DNA of 8,119 nucleotides from a bacterium (GCA_027619145.1 JAQCGA010000156.1:1-8119); one strand, 5' to 3'; shown: positions 1 to 7,013, counted from the stretch's first letter. Program-made: numbers and translations. The notes: generated from the sequence alone by a model not told the origin.

Positions 1-691
1 CCCTAAGCCACATCTGCACGTTGATATCAGCAAACAATTTCAGCCGGATGTAGGTCTGCTCATCATTCGTAACCGTCACGCCCCCATCACCCGTGGTCAT
101 ATGTTTGGACTGTTGCAAACTAAAACATCCCATGTGCCCAAACGTTCCCACGTACCGCCCTTTGTACTTCGTAACGTGCGCCTGGCTACAATCTTCAATC
201 AGCACCAGGTTGTGCTTCTCTGCAATCTTCACCACCTCATCCACCTCACACGGCCGCCCAAACAAATGTACAAGAATAATCGCCCGCGTTCGATCCGTAA
301 TATTCGCTTCGATCGACTCGGGCGTCATATTCAGCGTCTTCGGGTCCACATCTGCAAAAACCGGAACGGCGTTCTGCTGCAAAATCGGCATCACGCTGCC
401 CGGGTCCGTAATTGGCGCGGTAATAATCTCGTCACCAGGGTCCGGGTTCACCGCACCTATTGCCAGATGGATTGCCGCTGTACCGGACGTGGCACTCTGG
501 GCAAACTTCATGCCATACAGCTCAGCAAACTTCTCCTCAAATGCCGGAACAAACGTCCCGTTCTTCCCGAACAAATTCTGACTGCGCACCGCTTCCAGCA
601 GAAGTTCTTCTTCCCGTTCTCCAAACGGCTTGCGAGTGGGGAATGGTGAGGTGCGAACTTGGGAACCTCCTTCAAGTGCCAGTTTTTCCAC
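1..691 (-). CDS. DegT/DnrJ/EryC1/StrS-family PLP aminotransferase, 5' part (C-terminus beyond window)
   Basis: This is a fold-type I, PLP-dependent aminotransferase of the family that makes amino sugars, aminocyclitols and related aminohydroxybenzoates. The visible 230 residues hold most of the large domain; family members are usually 360-450 aa, so the C-terminal domain lies off the left edge. Seen in the sequence: the N-terminal LALEGGSQVRTSPFP type opening (residues 4-18), the cofactor phosphate-binding stretch SATSGTAAIHLA (66-77), the IEDCSQAH stretch whose Asp167 should bind the pyridine nitrogen, and SLQQSKHMTTGDGG, where Lys196 should form the Schiff base. The QQSK-MTTGDGG form resembles the AHBA synthase/scyllo-inosose aminotransferase branch more than the GDP-perosamine branch. 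I chose the GTG at 691 because a GGGGAGGG ribosome binding site lies just upstream, the family N-terminus begins there, and no other start codon occurs before an in-frame stop about 25 codons upstream. The substrate cannot be named. Confidence 0.93.
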   Translation of the reverse strand, partial: MEKLALEGGSQVRTSPFPTRKPFGEREEELLLEAVRSQNLFGKNGTFVPAFEEKFAELYGMKFAQSATSGTAAIHLAIGAVNPDPGDEIITAPITDPGSVMPILQQNAVPVFADVDPKTLNMTPESIEANITDRTRAIILVHLFGRPCEVDEVVKIAEKHNLVLIEDCSQAHVTKYKGRYVGTFGHMGCFSLQQSKHMTTGDGGVTVTNDEQTYIRLKLFADINVQMWLR

Positions 692-695
692 GCGA

Positions 696-703
696 CCCTC
701 CCC
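696..703 (-). promoter_or_regulatory. Ribosome binding site fixing the GTG start of the aminotransferase
   Basis: The minus strand reads GGGGAGGG, with the GGAGG core about 5 nt before the GTG at 691. It supports a GTG start where no ATG is available in frame. Confidence 0.7.
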
Positions 704-812
704 ACAATGAAAAACGCTGCCAGCATAAGCAGCGTATAGAAAACCCTTTGACCCATTGGAATCTCATCCCAGAACCCTCAATCTTGGTACGAACACACCT
801 TTCTCAGTGTAC

Positions 813-845
813 AAAGTGGGGCCGCCACAGAGGCAGCCCCACTTT
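813..845 (-). terminator. Hairpin terminator after the GWxTD gene
   Basis: Perfect 10-bp inverted repeat: AAAGTGGGGC at 813-822 pairs with GCCCCACTTT at 836-845. One mismatch and three more pairs (GCC/GGC) close a 5-nt loop. On the minus strand the stem begins 7 nt beyond the TGA stop of the GWxTD gene. The T residues are the last three of the 3' arm, followed by GT, so the U tract is short. The A-T ends make the structure nearly symmetric, so it could act on either strand. It separates the GWxTD gene from the aminotransferase. Confidence 0.7.
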
Positions 846-852
846 CTCACAT

Positions 853-3255
853 TCAATCCCGTTCCAGCCGGAACAATACCTCTTTTTCTGTTTCAGCACC
901 GCTAACCTGGTCCATCACGCGTACCGTCAACCGGTTCACGCCAGATTTCGCATTCTTCAAATCCATTTCAAAATATTCCTGCAAATCTGTTCCCGTCCGC
1001 ACCTGATCTGTAGATACAGAAACTTCTGGGCTGCGTTCTCCGCGCCGAAACAGGCTTCCCACACCGGCTACCAGCCGACCGAATCCGCCGCCTTTTTCCG
1101 GCTCGGAGTGGATGGTATATTCCAGCTTATACCGACTTTGCCCAAAAGCGTCGGGCGTGAAGCCATAGGCCTCGTAATAAACAAATGGATGCTGGTTTTT
1201 CTGGTAAGATTTGGTGGTCATCGGAATCACCCAGATGCCATTCCCTTTGTCGTATTTTTCTTGCCCACCTTCCGTACCAATATGCCAGCCCAGTTCCAGC
1301 CCGCTGAGCTTCAAGCCTGCCTGATGGTAGGCCTCTACTTCCAGCCGCTCTTTGTAAATCCCAGATTTTCCAGAAACCAGATCTTTCACCTGCACCCGCA
1401 TTTCGTATATGCCTGCGGGTACTTCAATGCTGAGCTGATTGGGGATAAACGCGCCCTTGTTCCTGGCCAGCTCCTCTGTTGTACGAAATGCCAGGTCTTC
1501 GCTACGCTGTAATGTAGCTCCTGTTTCCGGGTCGAACAGAGCAAATGCGCACCCCAGTTCCACAATCGACTGTCCATCTCTTGTCGCTTCGGTCAAACTC
1601 TTCGGCGACATCCCGTAATACACTTCAACGCGGGTATTCCCATCTTCTCCACGAAATGTTGCCCGGTCATAATAAAAATCCAAAAAGGCTTCTCGTCCAC
1701 CAGGCAGATAATATTCCGGCGTCACCGTAATACTGCGCCGCATCACCACAGCCGGAGAGTGTTTCACCAGACGGCTCATTTTTCGAAGCGTACCCGTTTC
1801 AGACTGGTCCGGCGGAGGCAATGGAGCATAATCGAACCGGCCACCGCTCCACTCGTCGGTAAACACAATCTCAATCCCACCATTTACACCGGTATACACC
1901 CAGGATTCCCACTTGATAAACGTCATGACATCCCCACCGGTGGCCTGGCCGTGCTTCTCGGCGAGCGTAACCTTATAATTGTCACCATCCAGCGCAGACA
2001 TATTGGCAGGTGCCAGAGGGTCATCCTCCAGGAAGGGCATGCCGTTTGCGTCAGTGGCTTCTATCGCTCCCTCGTCCATGCCGGGTGCCAGCTCGCTAGG
2101 AAAATCCATCCCCACCTCGTGCATCCGCTGGATTGGGAACACCGGCCCCCGCCCCACCTCTCCCATACCTTCTGGCCCATACAGATCGTGGGCAATGGCT
2201 TCCTTGATTCGCTCTACGTGCGGTGGCATCGGAGGCGCAACTTCACCCGAACGGGATCGGTAGTCCGGAGTTCCATACCTCACGTATACTTCACCGCGCC
2301 GGTCCCACGGCTTTACTTTCACAGAAAAATCTGCCATCGCGTACCAGACTCTACGGTAATGTTCCAGTTTACGTTCATTCACCGTAGTCATGAGGTCCGG
2401 ATCCCGCTTCGCCCAGAACCGAGCAAGGAATTCCCGGCGGGCAACTGGATCTTCCGCCGTGCGACGGTAGGCTTCCAGTTCGTCTTCCGAAGCGATCAGG
2501 TCTACATCATGGTACCGTTGCCGCATCTCTACGGGCATCTTGGAAAATGCCCGGCCGTAGTACTGCATGGCCAAATCCAGAGCGCCCTGGCTTGCGCAGG
2601 CCTGCGCGACTACCGGCAACAACTGAATTTCGTTTCCGGTAGACAGAAGCTCATCTTGGACTTTATCGCGAATCTCTGAAAAAGATCCGGTCTTTATATA
2701 AGCCGTAGCCACCGCGCGCATCAATTCCGGCTCTCGCGTAGGAGAGGCGGCCAAACAGCGCACATATGCGTCCACAGCATTTTCGTAATCTTCAATATCG
2801 GTATAGATTTTCCCCAGAAGCCTGTACGATCCTTCAAATGCTGGAAACAAAACAGCCGTCTGATTCGCATGATAAAGGGTCTGTTCTGCAAACGTACCCT
2901 TGTCCCCTTCTTCCATTCCTGTCCGATAAGAAGCCAGGGCCATCCCGAAATGGGCAGGCGCATAGGCCTCTTGCCTGGACAATACCTTATGAAAAACCTC
3001 TTTCGCGTCGGAAAAATCACCCTTCAGCAGGTGCGCATACCCAACCCGGGTGTTTTGACCCTCCGGGTGCTGAAGCAACATCGGCCAGAAAAACTGTACC
3101 GCCCGTTCAGCGTCCCGGTCTTTCGCCTGGCCAGACGCCGCCGAAGTATCCTCGACAGCAGGCTGGACCTGCGCCCGGGCCTGGTGTGCTCCCAGGACCA
3201 GCATGCCGGCACAACCCAGACAGAACAACACCCTCTTCAATTCTATCCGAACCAT
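853..3255 (-). CDS. Secreted TPR and GWxTD-domain protein
   Basis: An 800-residue exported protein. Residues 1-28 form a Sec signal peptide (basic MVRIELKR, then a hydrophobic core, cleavage after AHQARA). TPR-like helical repeats follow at about 55-105 and 133-175, with a helical stretch to about 240. Residues 277-335 match the core of the GWxTD domain family: FWAKRDPD, then NERKLEHYRRVWYA, then PWDRRGEVYVRYGTPDYR. The domain is known from Bacteroidota, Acidobacteriota and related phyla and has no established function. The rest is mostly beta strand; two C-terminal segments (about 607-643 and 768-800) look like related Ig-like units. I placed the start at the ATG at 3255, not 24 codons upstream, because the signal peptide begins there and a GGGGGATGGAAGG purine tract precedes it. 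It lies between two terminators and so is probably transcribed alone. The family is clear, the function is not. Confidence 0.88.
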   Translation of the reverse strand: MVRIELKRVLFCLGCAGMLVLGAHQARAQVQPAVEDTSAASGQAKDRDAERAVQFFWPMLLQHPEGQNTRVGYAHLLKGDFSDAKEVFHKVLSRQEAYAPAHFGMALASYRTGMEEGDKGTFAEQTLYHANQTAVLFPAFEGSYRLLGKIYTDIEDYENAVDAYVRCLAASPTREPELMRAVATAYIKTGSFSEIRDKVQDELLSTGNEIQLLPVVAQACASQGALDLAMQYYGRAFSKMPVEMRQRYHDVDLIASEDELEAYRRTAEDPVARREFLARFWAKRDPDLMTTVNERKLEHYRRVWYAMADFSVKVKPWDRRGEVYVRYGTPDYRSRSGEVAPPMPPHVERIKEAIAHDLYGPEGMGEVGRGPVFPIQRMHEVGMDFPSELAPGMDEGAIEATDANGMPFLEDDPLAPANMSALDGDNYKVTLAEKHGQATGGDVMTFIKWESWVYTGVNGGIEIVFTDEWSGGRFDYAPLPPPDQSETGTLRKMSRLVKHSPAVVMRRSITVTPEYYLPGGREAFLDFYYDRATFRGEDGNTRVEVYYGMSPKSLTEATRDGQSIVELGCAFALFDPETGATLQRSEDLAFRTTEELARNKGAFIPNQLSIEVPAGIYEMRVQVKDLVSGKSGIYKERLEVEAYHQAGLKLSGLELGWHIGTEGGQEKYDKGNGIWVIPMTTKSYQKNQHPFVYYEAYGFTPDAFGQSRYKLEYTIHSEPEKGGGFGRLVAGVGSLFRRGERSPEVSVSTDQVRTGTDLQEYFEMDLKNAKSGVNRLTVRVMDQVSGAETEKEVLFRLERD

Positions 3256-3257
3256 CG

Positions 3258-3270
3258 CCTTCCATCCCCC
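3258..3270 (-). promoter_or_regulatory. Ribosome binding site deciding the GWxTD protein start
   Basis: The minus strand reads GGGGGATGGAAGG directly before the ATG at 3255. The GGGGGA part sits 9 nt from the start and the GGAAGG part only 2 nt, so the first is the better Shine-Dalgarno candidate. The longer reading from 3327 has no such tract and would bury the signal peptide. Confidence 0.55.
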
Positions 3271-3271
3271 T

Positions 3272-3291
3272 AAAACGGGCGTACCACGCCC
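3272..3291 (-). promoter_or_regulatory. Small hairpin with T run just upstream of the GWxTD gene (possible attenuator)
   Basis: On the minus strand GGGCGT and ACGCCC form a perfect 6-bp stem (3277-3291) with the 3-nt loop GGT, followed by GTTTTA. It ends just before the ribosome binding site. The form is that of a weak intrinsic terminator inside a leader; attenuation is inference only. Confidence 0.35.
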
Positions 3292-3337
3292 AGGATTCAG
3301 CAAAACCTGCTCTCCCCCCGGACCCAAAAGAGCAGCC

Positions 3338-3356
3338 GAAAAGGCCTTTCCTTTTC
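3338..3356 (-). repeat. Inverted repeat in the GWxTD leader
   Basis: GAAAAGG and CCTTTTC form a perfect 7-bp stem around a 5-nt loop. The loop and one arm also contain the palindrome AAAGGCCTTT. No function can be read from it, but it adds to an unusually structured leader. Confidence 0.4.
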
Positions 3357-3362
3357 ATTGCA

Positions 3363-3374
3363 GCAATAAATTGC
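3363..3374. repeat. Short dyad GCAAT-N2-ATTGC next to the octamer array
   Basis: Perfect 5-bp half sites GCAAT and ATTGC, separated by two A/T bases, in the non-coding leader of the GWxTD gene. It could be a protein binding site, but a dyad this short may arise by chance. Confidence 0.25.
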
Positions 3375-3377
3375 CAG

Positions 3378-3424
3378 CTTCAACCTTCCAACCTTCCAAC
3401 CTTCCAACCTTCCAACTTTCCAAC
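3378..3424. repeat. Tandem array of an 8-bp unit, CTTCCAAC (GTTGGAAG on the minus strand)
   Basis: Four exact consecutive copies lie at 3385-3392, 3393-3400, 3401-3408 and 3409-3416. A 7-bp degenerate copy (CTTCAAC) lies on the left and a one-mismatch copy (TTTCCAAC, 3417-3424) on the right. Related CGTTCC or CGTTCCAA words recur at 3425, 3433 and 3471, reaching the terminator of the upstream operon. The unit length is not a multiple of three and the array lies between a terminator and a signal-peptide start, so it is almost certainly non-coding. It lies about 120-170 nt upstream of the GWxTD start. Confidence 0.9.
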
Positions 3425-3479
3425 CGTTCCTTCGTTCCAACTTTTCGATGTGACACCCATCATTTTTTAGCGTTCCAAT

Positions 3480-3516
3480 AAAACAGGGAGGACGATCGAA
3501 TTGACCGCCCCCCCTG
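3480..3516 (-). terminator. Strong intrinsic terminator of the receptor/secreted protein/PorV-like operon
   Basis: On the minus strand CAGGGGGGGCGGTC (3516-3503) pairs over all 14 positions with GATCGTCCTCCCTG (3497-3484), around the loop AATTC, and is followed by TTTTATT. Three of the pairs are G-U wobbles, which would be A-C mismatches in a plus-strand transcript, so the structure is specific to the minus strand. It starts 24 nt after the stop codon of the PorV-like gene. Confidence 0.88.
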
Positions 3517-3540
3517 CAAAACACATCAGAACCTCCTGGA

Positions 3541-4584
3541 TCAGAACGTGCCACCTACCGAAATACGAATAGGCGCATCGAAAATCCCCAGATCCTCATT
3601 GTGGTAGGAGAAGTCTACGGTGAACAGCTTTCCGCCCACCAGTTCGTGCTTCAGACCCACCCCAAGACTCCAGCTCTCCACAGCAATATGCGTCCGATAA
3701 CCGCCACGGAGGGCCAGCGTATTCTGTACCCAAACTTCTGCACCAATCCGCGTCGTAGGCCGGAAGTCCGTAATGAACTCGTGCTCTACAGACAACGTCG
3801 CATAGCTGGGATCACCTTTCTGCCCGTACACTTCCATCGCACCGGCCAGAGAGAATGTCGTAGGCATCTGAGCGGTGAATCCACCCTCAGTCACCTCAAC
3901 GTTCGGCCCCAGGTTCCGGAAGCCCATTGCAATACGCGTGCTCCGGTAGCCAGTGTAAAAGTGCGTGCCTACGCTGTAGTCAATGGTGGAAACTTTCTCC
4001 AGATAGAGATCTTCCTGGATCCACCGAATTTGACCACCCAGCATAAACTTGTCGGTCATCTTTTTGGCAAACGATGCGCCAACAGCAATATCACCCACCT
4101 GAGCCATTGTGCCGGACCCCCACGGTGCCGTGGGAGTCGTTACTTCAAATTCTTCGGCAGCAAAACTGGTCACATTGATACCAATGACACCAAAACCGGC
4201 ATTGAACGCCAGGGCACCAGAAATCACCTTGGAGTTGGCCAGCCAGCGCGTATAATTCAACGTATACGCCACGTTCTCAATATGCCCAAGACCAGCCGGG
4301 TTCCAGAATGCGGCAGTGATATCATCGGCAATCGCCGTATAGGCGCCGCCCATGGCCTCGGCGCGAGCGCCCTGGCCAATTTTCAGAAACGGAAATTCGG
4401 AAATACCTACGCGTTCGCCCCAAAGGCCCCACGCTTTATCCACGTTTTCCATCTTTGGGTCAATCAAGGCTCCGTCCCGGGTGCCGGTGCCGGCAGCAGG
4501 CTGCTCAATGGCTTGCACCGTTGAGACAGACATGCAGGCGACAACCACCAGGGTCAACCCCAAGATGATCCATCCCTTGTTCAT
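3541..4584 (-). CDS. PorV/PorQ-family outer-membrane beta-barrel protein
   Basis: A 347-residue barrel of the PorV/PorQ (UPF0164-like) family. In Bacteroidota PorV is a FadL-like outer-membrane protein that helps shuttle type IX secretion substrates to the surface attachment complex. Seen here: a signal peptide (1-25, cleavage after STVQA), then the family hallmark FLKIGQGARAEAMGGAYTAI at about 66-85, followed by ADD and WNPAGLG. Alternating-residue beta strands continue to a C-terminal GGTF, the aromatic end expected of a barrel inserted by the BAM complex. The start at 4584 is preferred over the ATG at 4605 because AAGGAGA lies 6 nt upstream and the signal peptide begins there. VVAC at 14-17 looks like a lipobox, but the later cleavage site fits the family better. 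It begins 36 nt after the secreted protein's stop. I cannot separate PorV from PorQ or a paralogue. Confidence 0.9.
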   Translation of the reverse strand: MNKGWIILGLTLVVVACMSVSTVQAIEQPAAGTGTRDGALIDPKMENVDKAWGLWGERVGISEFPFLKIGQGARAEAMGGAYTAIADDITAAFWNPAGLGHIENVAYTLNYTRWLANSKVISGALAFNAGFGVIGINVTSFAAEEFEVTTPTAPWGSGTMAQVGDIAVGASFAKKMTDKFMLGGQIRWIQEDLYLEKVSTIDYSVGTHFYTGYRSTRIAMGFRNLGPNVEVTEGGFTAQMPTTFSLAGAMEVYGQKGDPSYATLSVEHEFITDFRPTTRIGAEVWVQNTLALRGGYRTHIAVESWSLGVGLKHELVGGKLFTVDFSYHNEDLGIFDAPIRISVGGTF

Positions 4585-4590
4585 AACGAT

Positions 4591-4597
4591 TCTCCTT
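4591..4597 (-). promoter_or_regulatory. Ribosome binding site deciding the PorV-like start
   Basis: The minus strand reads AAGGAGA, 6 nt before the ATG at 4584. It lies inside the longer reading that would begin at 4605, which argues against that upstream start. Confidence 0.8.
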
Positions 4598-4620
4598 GCA
4601 CTCAAAATCGCGAGGTTGAC

Positions 4621-7008
4621 TTAGCGGACCACCACGAACGTACCTGTCTTGATTTTGCCACTGCTTGCGCCGGACTGACTATGCACTGCATAGAAATAAA
4701 TGCCCGGACCCACAATGGCGCGCGTAGTCGTATAAGGACGACCATTCCAGGAGATTTCACTCCGGGTTTCGTCCAGTTTACGCAACACCTGAATCAACTG
4801 GCCCGCACTGTTGAAGATGTACACAAATGCCTTCGTAGGCACATTCACAAACCGTATCTTCAAAGCACCACCGTACTCGTTGGTACCGTTGGCCATATAC
4901 GGGTTCGGTACCACTACGATGTCGCGCTCCATCCGGTCTGCCGCTGGCACGTAAGGAAGCACCGGCGAACCTTGCTGAACCTGCGAGGAGAAAGAAAACG
5001 GTCCTTCCAGTCCATTCCGGAGGCGCGTCTGGGCGCGAGCGGGAAGATCTGCAAAGGTCTTCGTCCCGTCGTTGTTCGTCCAGGTATCATGCCCTTTGGC
5101 ATAGGCGCGAACCGAATAGAAATATGCAAACCCTGCGTTCGAGTTCGGGTCAGACCAGCTATACATCCCCGGACGTGAACCCACACGACCTGCAGCAGCA
5201 TCATTTTGCAGGCTCGTGCGCAAACTGGCGTCATCTTCAGCAGCAGCCACAGGCCAGTCCGCACCAGCAGTAAACGTAACACCCGGCGGATATGGACCAC
5301 CCACCGGAATATCTACGACCCTGCTGAACGGACCTGCCGATGTCAACGTACCACGCTGTCCACGATATACCCGGTAGCCCGCAATATCGGCTACGCCGTA
5401 GTCGTTATTGATTGCACCGTCTGCAGCACCAGACCAGTAGAGCTTCACTTTCGCATTCTCGTCGCTCTTGATTACCACGTCAACATCCGGCGGCCCATCT
5501 GGAATATCGTAGCCGCTTTGGTAGGCAAACAACGCGTGCTCCGTATGCTCTACAATGGCCTGCTCCCCCTTGAGGTAGCTGGCTTTGTCAGCCGTCAACG
5601 ACCACTGCCACATGTCAATCGGCGTATTGCCCGGACCACCGTATTCGGCCCCGCTACCGGCCACATACGCCATTACCACCTTGGCTTTCTGCCCCGGAGC
5701 CAGAGACCACGGGCCATACACCTGGGCGTTGGTAAACCCACCCACGTCCGTCGGATTGTCTTTTACCGTAGTCGCAGTCAACTTCGTCCACGCCGCTGCA
5801 GGCGATTCGCCTTCGGGCGTGGGTTCGTCGAAGTCATTGGAGCTCCGTACCGGCCACCAGCCCTGATAAGACGGCTGATCGCCTGTAGGATTTACGTACC
5901 CTGCTGCAGCATCCGCCGTATTAAACGAATGAATGCCCGCGCTTGTTGCGTAGGCCACAGGGGCCATACCCACAAAAGCGTGTGCAGCCAGGAGACCGCC
6001 AGGATATCCCATTTCTTTCAGATCCGAAGACTCCAGATCTTTCTGCCATGGCTCACCGGTATCGTCCCAGCCTTTGAACGGGCTGTCACCGTCGAACTGG
6101 TAGCTCAGCTTGAGCCCCTGAGCACGAGCGGCACTTACAGATACCGGGCCACCGGCTCCGCCGTCAACATAATTTCCGGCTTCCGTGTACTTGAAATGGT
6201 CGTCCAGAGAATTGTCCCGCCATTGCCACCACAGACCCCCACCCGTGTTCTGGTCGGCCGTCTGATTGCTTTTCCAGGTAGCAAGTAAGGGAAGGTACAC
6301 TTCGTTCCGAGTGGTGCTGCCGGTATTCTCCAGAACAATCTCAACAATCAAAAAATCATCGAAGTCCTGATGACTCCAGGCCATCGACTTGCGTGTAATT
6401 GTGATCCCCTGGCTATTGGTCCACTGGGAAATCACCATTTCTTCTCCAAAACTATCGTTGGGGATATAATCCCCATACCGGAAGTTCCAGATCTTGCGCG
6501 GAGGTGCATTATCTTGTGCCGGTGGCACAAGCGCACCCGGCCAGTAGTTGCTCGGCTGGCCTGCCGGTGGCGTCATATCCTGCATGTACTGGGCAGTTAC
6601 ACCCAGAGCCGCTTCCGGCCCGTTTGCCGGATTATAAACCAGCGGTACAATGTCCGGGCTCTTACCGCGTGGACCGGACCAAGACAGGTTCACGCCACTA
6701 TCAATTGAAATAACCCAGGTTCCGAAACCAACTGCATTGCCACCCCGGCGCGTGTAGTTGGAACTGGCGTTTGTGCTGGGAATATTCTTCCACCCTGGGT
6801 ACCAGAACATATAAGGCTCACCAGTCTGGCCCTGCCCCAGGTTCCAGCCACCAAACGTACCGGAACTGTTCTGGTCTATGGTAATCATACCCCGCTGTGT
6901 TGAAAGCCGCGGAGCATCATCCTGATCTACCGCCCCTGCCTGCATCGGCAAAAGGGCCAGCAGTCCACAGACCAGAAAGCACCCTGCAAATCTTATGCTT
7001 TGTTTCAT
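4621..7008 (-). CDS. Large secreted protein with fibronectin III-like region and type IX sorting-like C-terminal domain
   Basis: A 795-residue exported protein of unknown function. Residues 1-26 are a Sec signal peptide (MKQSIRFAGC start, cleavage after MQAGA). The region to about 500 is beta-rich and full of Trp, Tyr, Gly and Asn, and includes the stretch FDDFLIVEIVLENTGSTTRN (216-235). Residues about 507-640 look fibronectin III-like, with VKLYWSGAADG, DIAGYRVYRG and YFYSVRAYAKG. The C-terminus (696-795) starts with IVVVPNPY, continues with KIRFVNVPTKAFVYIFNSAG and VGPGIYFYAV, and ends GKIKTGTFVVVR, the pattern of a type A sorting domain of type IX secretion. The signal peptide contains two Cys and the mature chain none. 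GGGGGAAGG 5 nt upstream fixes the ATG at 7008. It sits between a TonB-dependent receptor and a PorV-like gene, so export to the surface is the most economical reading. No catalytic motif was recognised. Confidence 0.85.
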   Translation of the reverse strand: MKQSIRFAGCFLVCGLLALLPMQAGAVDQDDAPRLSTQRGMITIDQNSSGTFGGWNLGQGQTGEPYMFWYPGWKNIPSTNASSNYTRRGGNAVGFGTWVISIDSGVNLSWSGPRGKSPDIVPLVYNPANGPEAALGVTAQYMQDMTPPAGQPSNYWPGALVPPAQDNAPPRKIWNFRYGDYIPNDSFGEEMVISQWTNSQGITITRKSMAWSHQDFDDFLIVEIVLENTGSTTRNEVYLPLLATWKSNQTADQNTGGGLWWQWRDNSLDDHFKYTEAGNYVDGGAGGPVSVSAARAQGLKLSYQFDGDSPFKGWDDTGEPWQKDLESSDLKEMGYPGGLLAAHAFVGMAPVAYATSAGIHSFNTADAAAGYVNPTGDQPSYQGWWPVRSSNDFDEPTPEGESPAAAWTKLTATTVKDNPTDVGGFTNAQVYGPWSLAPGQKAKVVMAYVAGSGAEYGGPGNTPIDMWQWSLTADKASYLKGEQAIVEHTEHALFAYQSGYDIPDGPPDVDVVIKSDENAKVKLYWSGAADGAINNDYGVADIAGYRVYRGQRGTLTSAGPFSRVVDIPVGGPYPPGVTFTAGADWPVAAAEDDASLRTSLQNDAAAGRVGSRPGMYSWSDPNSNAGFAYFYSVRAYAKGHDTWTNNDGTKTFADLPARAQTRLRNGLEGPFSFSSQVQQGSPVLPYVPAADRMERDIVVVPNPYMANGTNEYGGALKIRFVNVPTKAFVYIFNSAGQLIQVLRKLDETRSEISWNGRPYTTTRAIVGPGIYFYAVHSQSGASSGKIKTGTFVVVR

Positions 7009-7013
7009 TCTCG

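Noticed and set aside
508..756. 82-residue frame on the minus strand with an N-terminal hydrophobic stretch, as a full gene
   Set aside because: Three quarters of it overlaps the well-supported aminotransferase in another frame, the overlapping part is rich in Arg and Cys like a shadow frame, and the ribosome binding site before it is weak.
733..761. Possible promoter on the minus strand: TTCCAA, 17 nt, TATACG, upstream of the aminotransferase
   Set aside because: Spacing is ideal, but the -35 matches the consensus at only three positions and the organism's promoter consensus is unknown.
460..1512. 350-residue frame on the plus strand
   Set aside because: It lies antisense to the aminotransferase and the GWxTD gene, crosses the terminator between them and has no recognisable domain. 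It is a shadow frame, as are the long plus-strand frames at 1759-2679, 3601-4524 and 5206-6288.
3256..3327. 24-residue N-terminal extension of the GWxTD protein
   Set aside because: It would place a Gly/Pro-rich stretch before a complete signal peptide and contains the leader hairpin and ribosome binding site, so the downstream ATG is the better start.
3378..3424. CRISPR array
   Set aside because: The units are 8 bp and directly adjacent, without spacers, and there are no cas genes.
3297..3554. 85-residue minus-strand frame containing the repeated peptide GWKVGRLE
   Set aside because: The peptide repeat is only a translation of the octamer array; the frame starts inside the PorV-like gene's end and passes through the intrinsic terminator.
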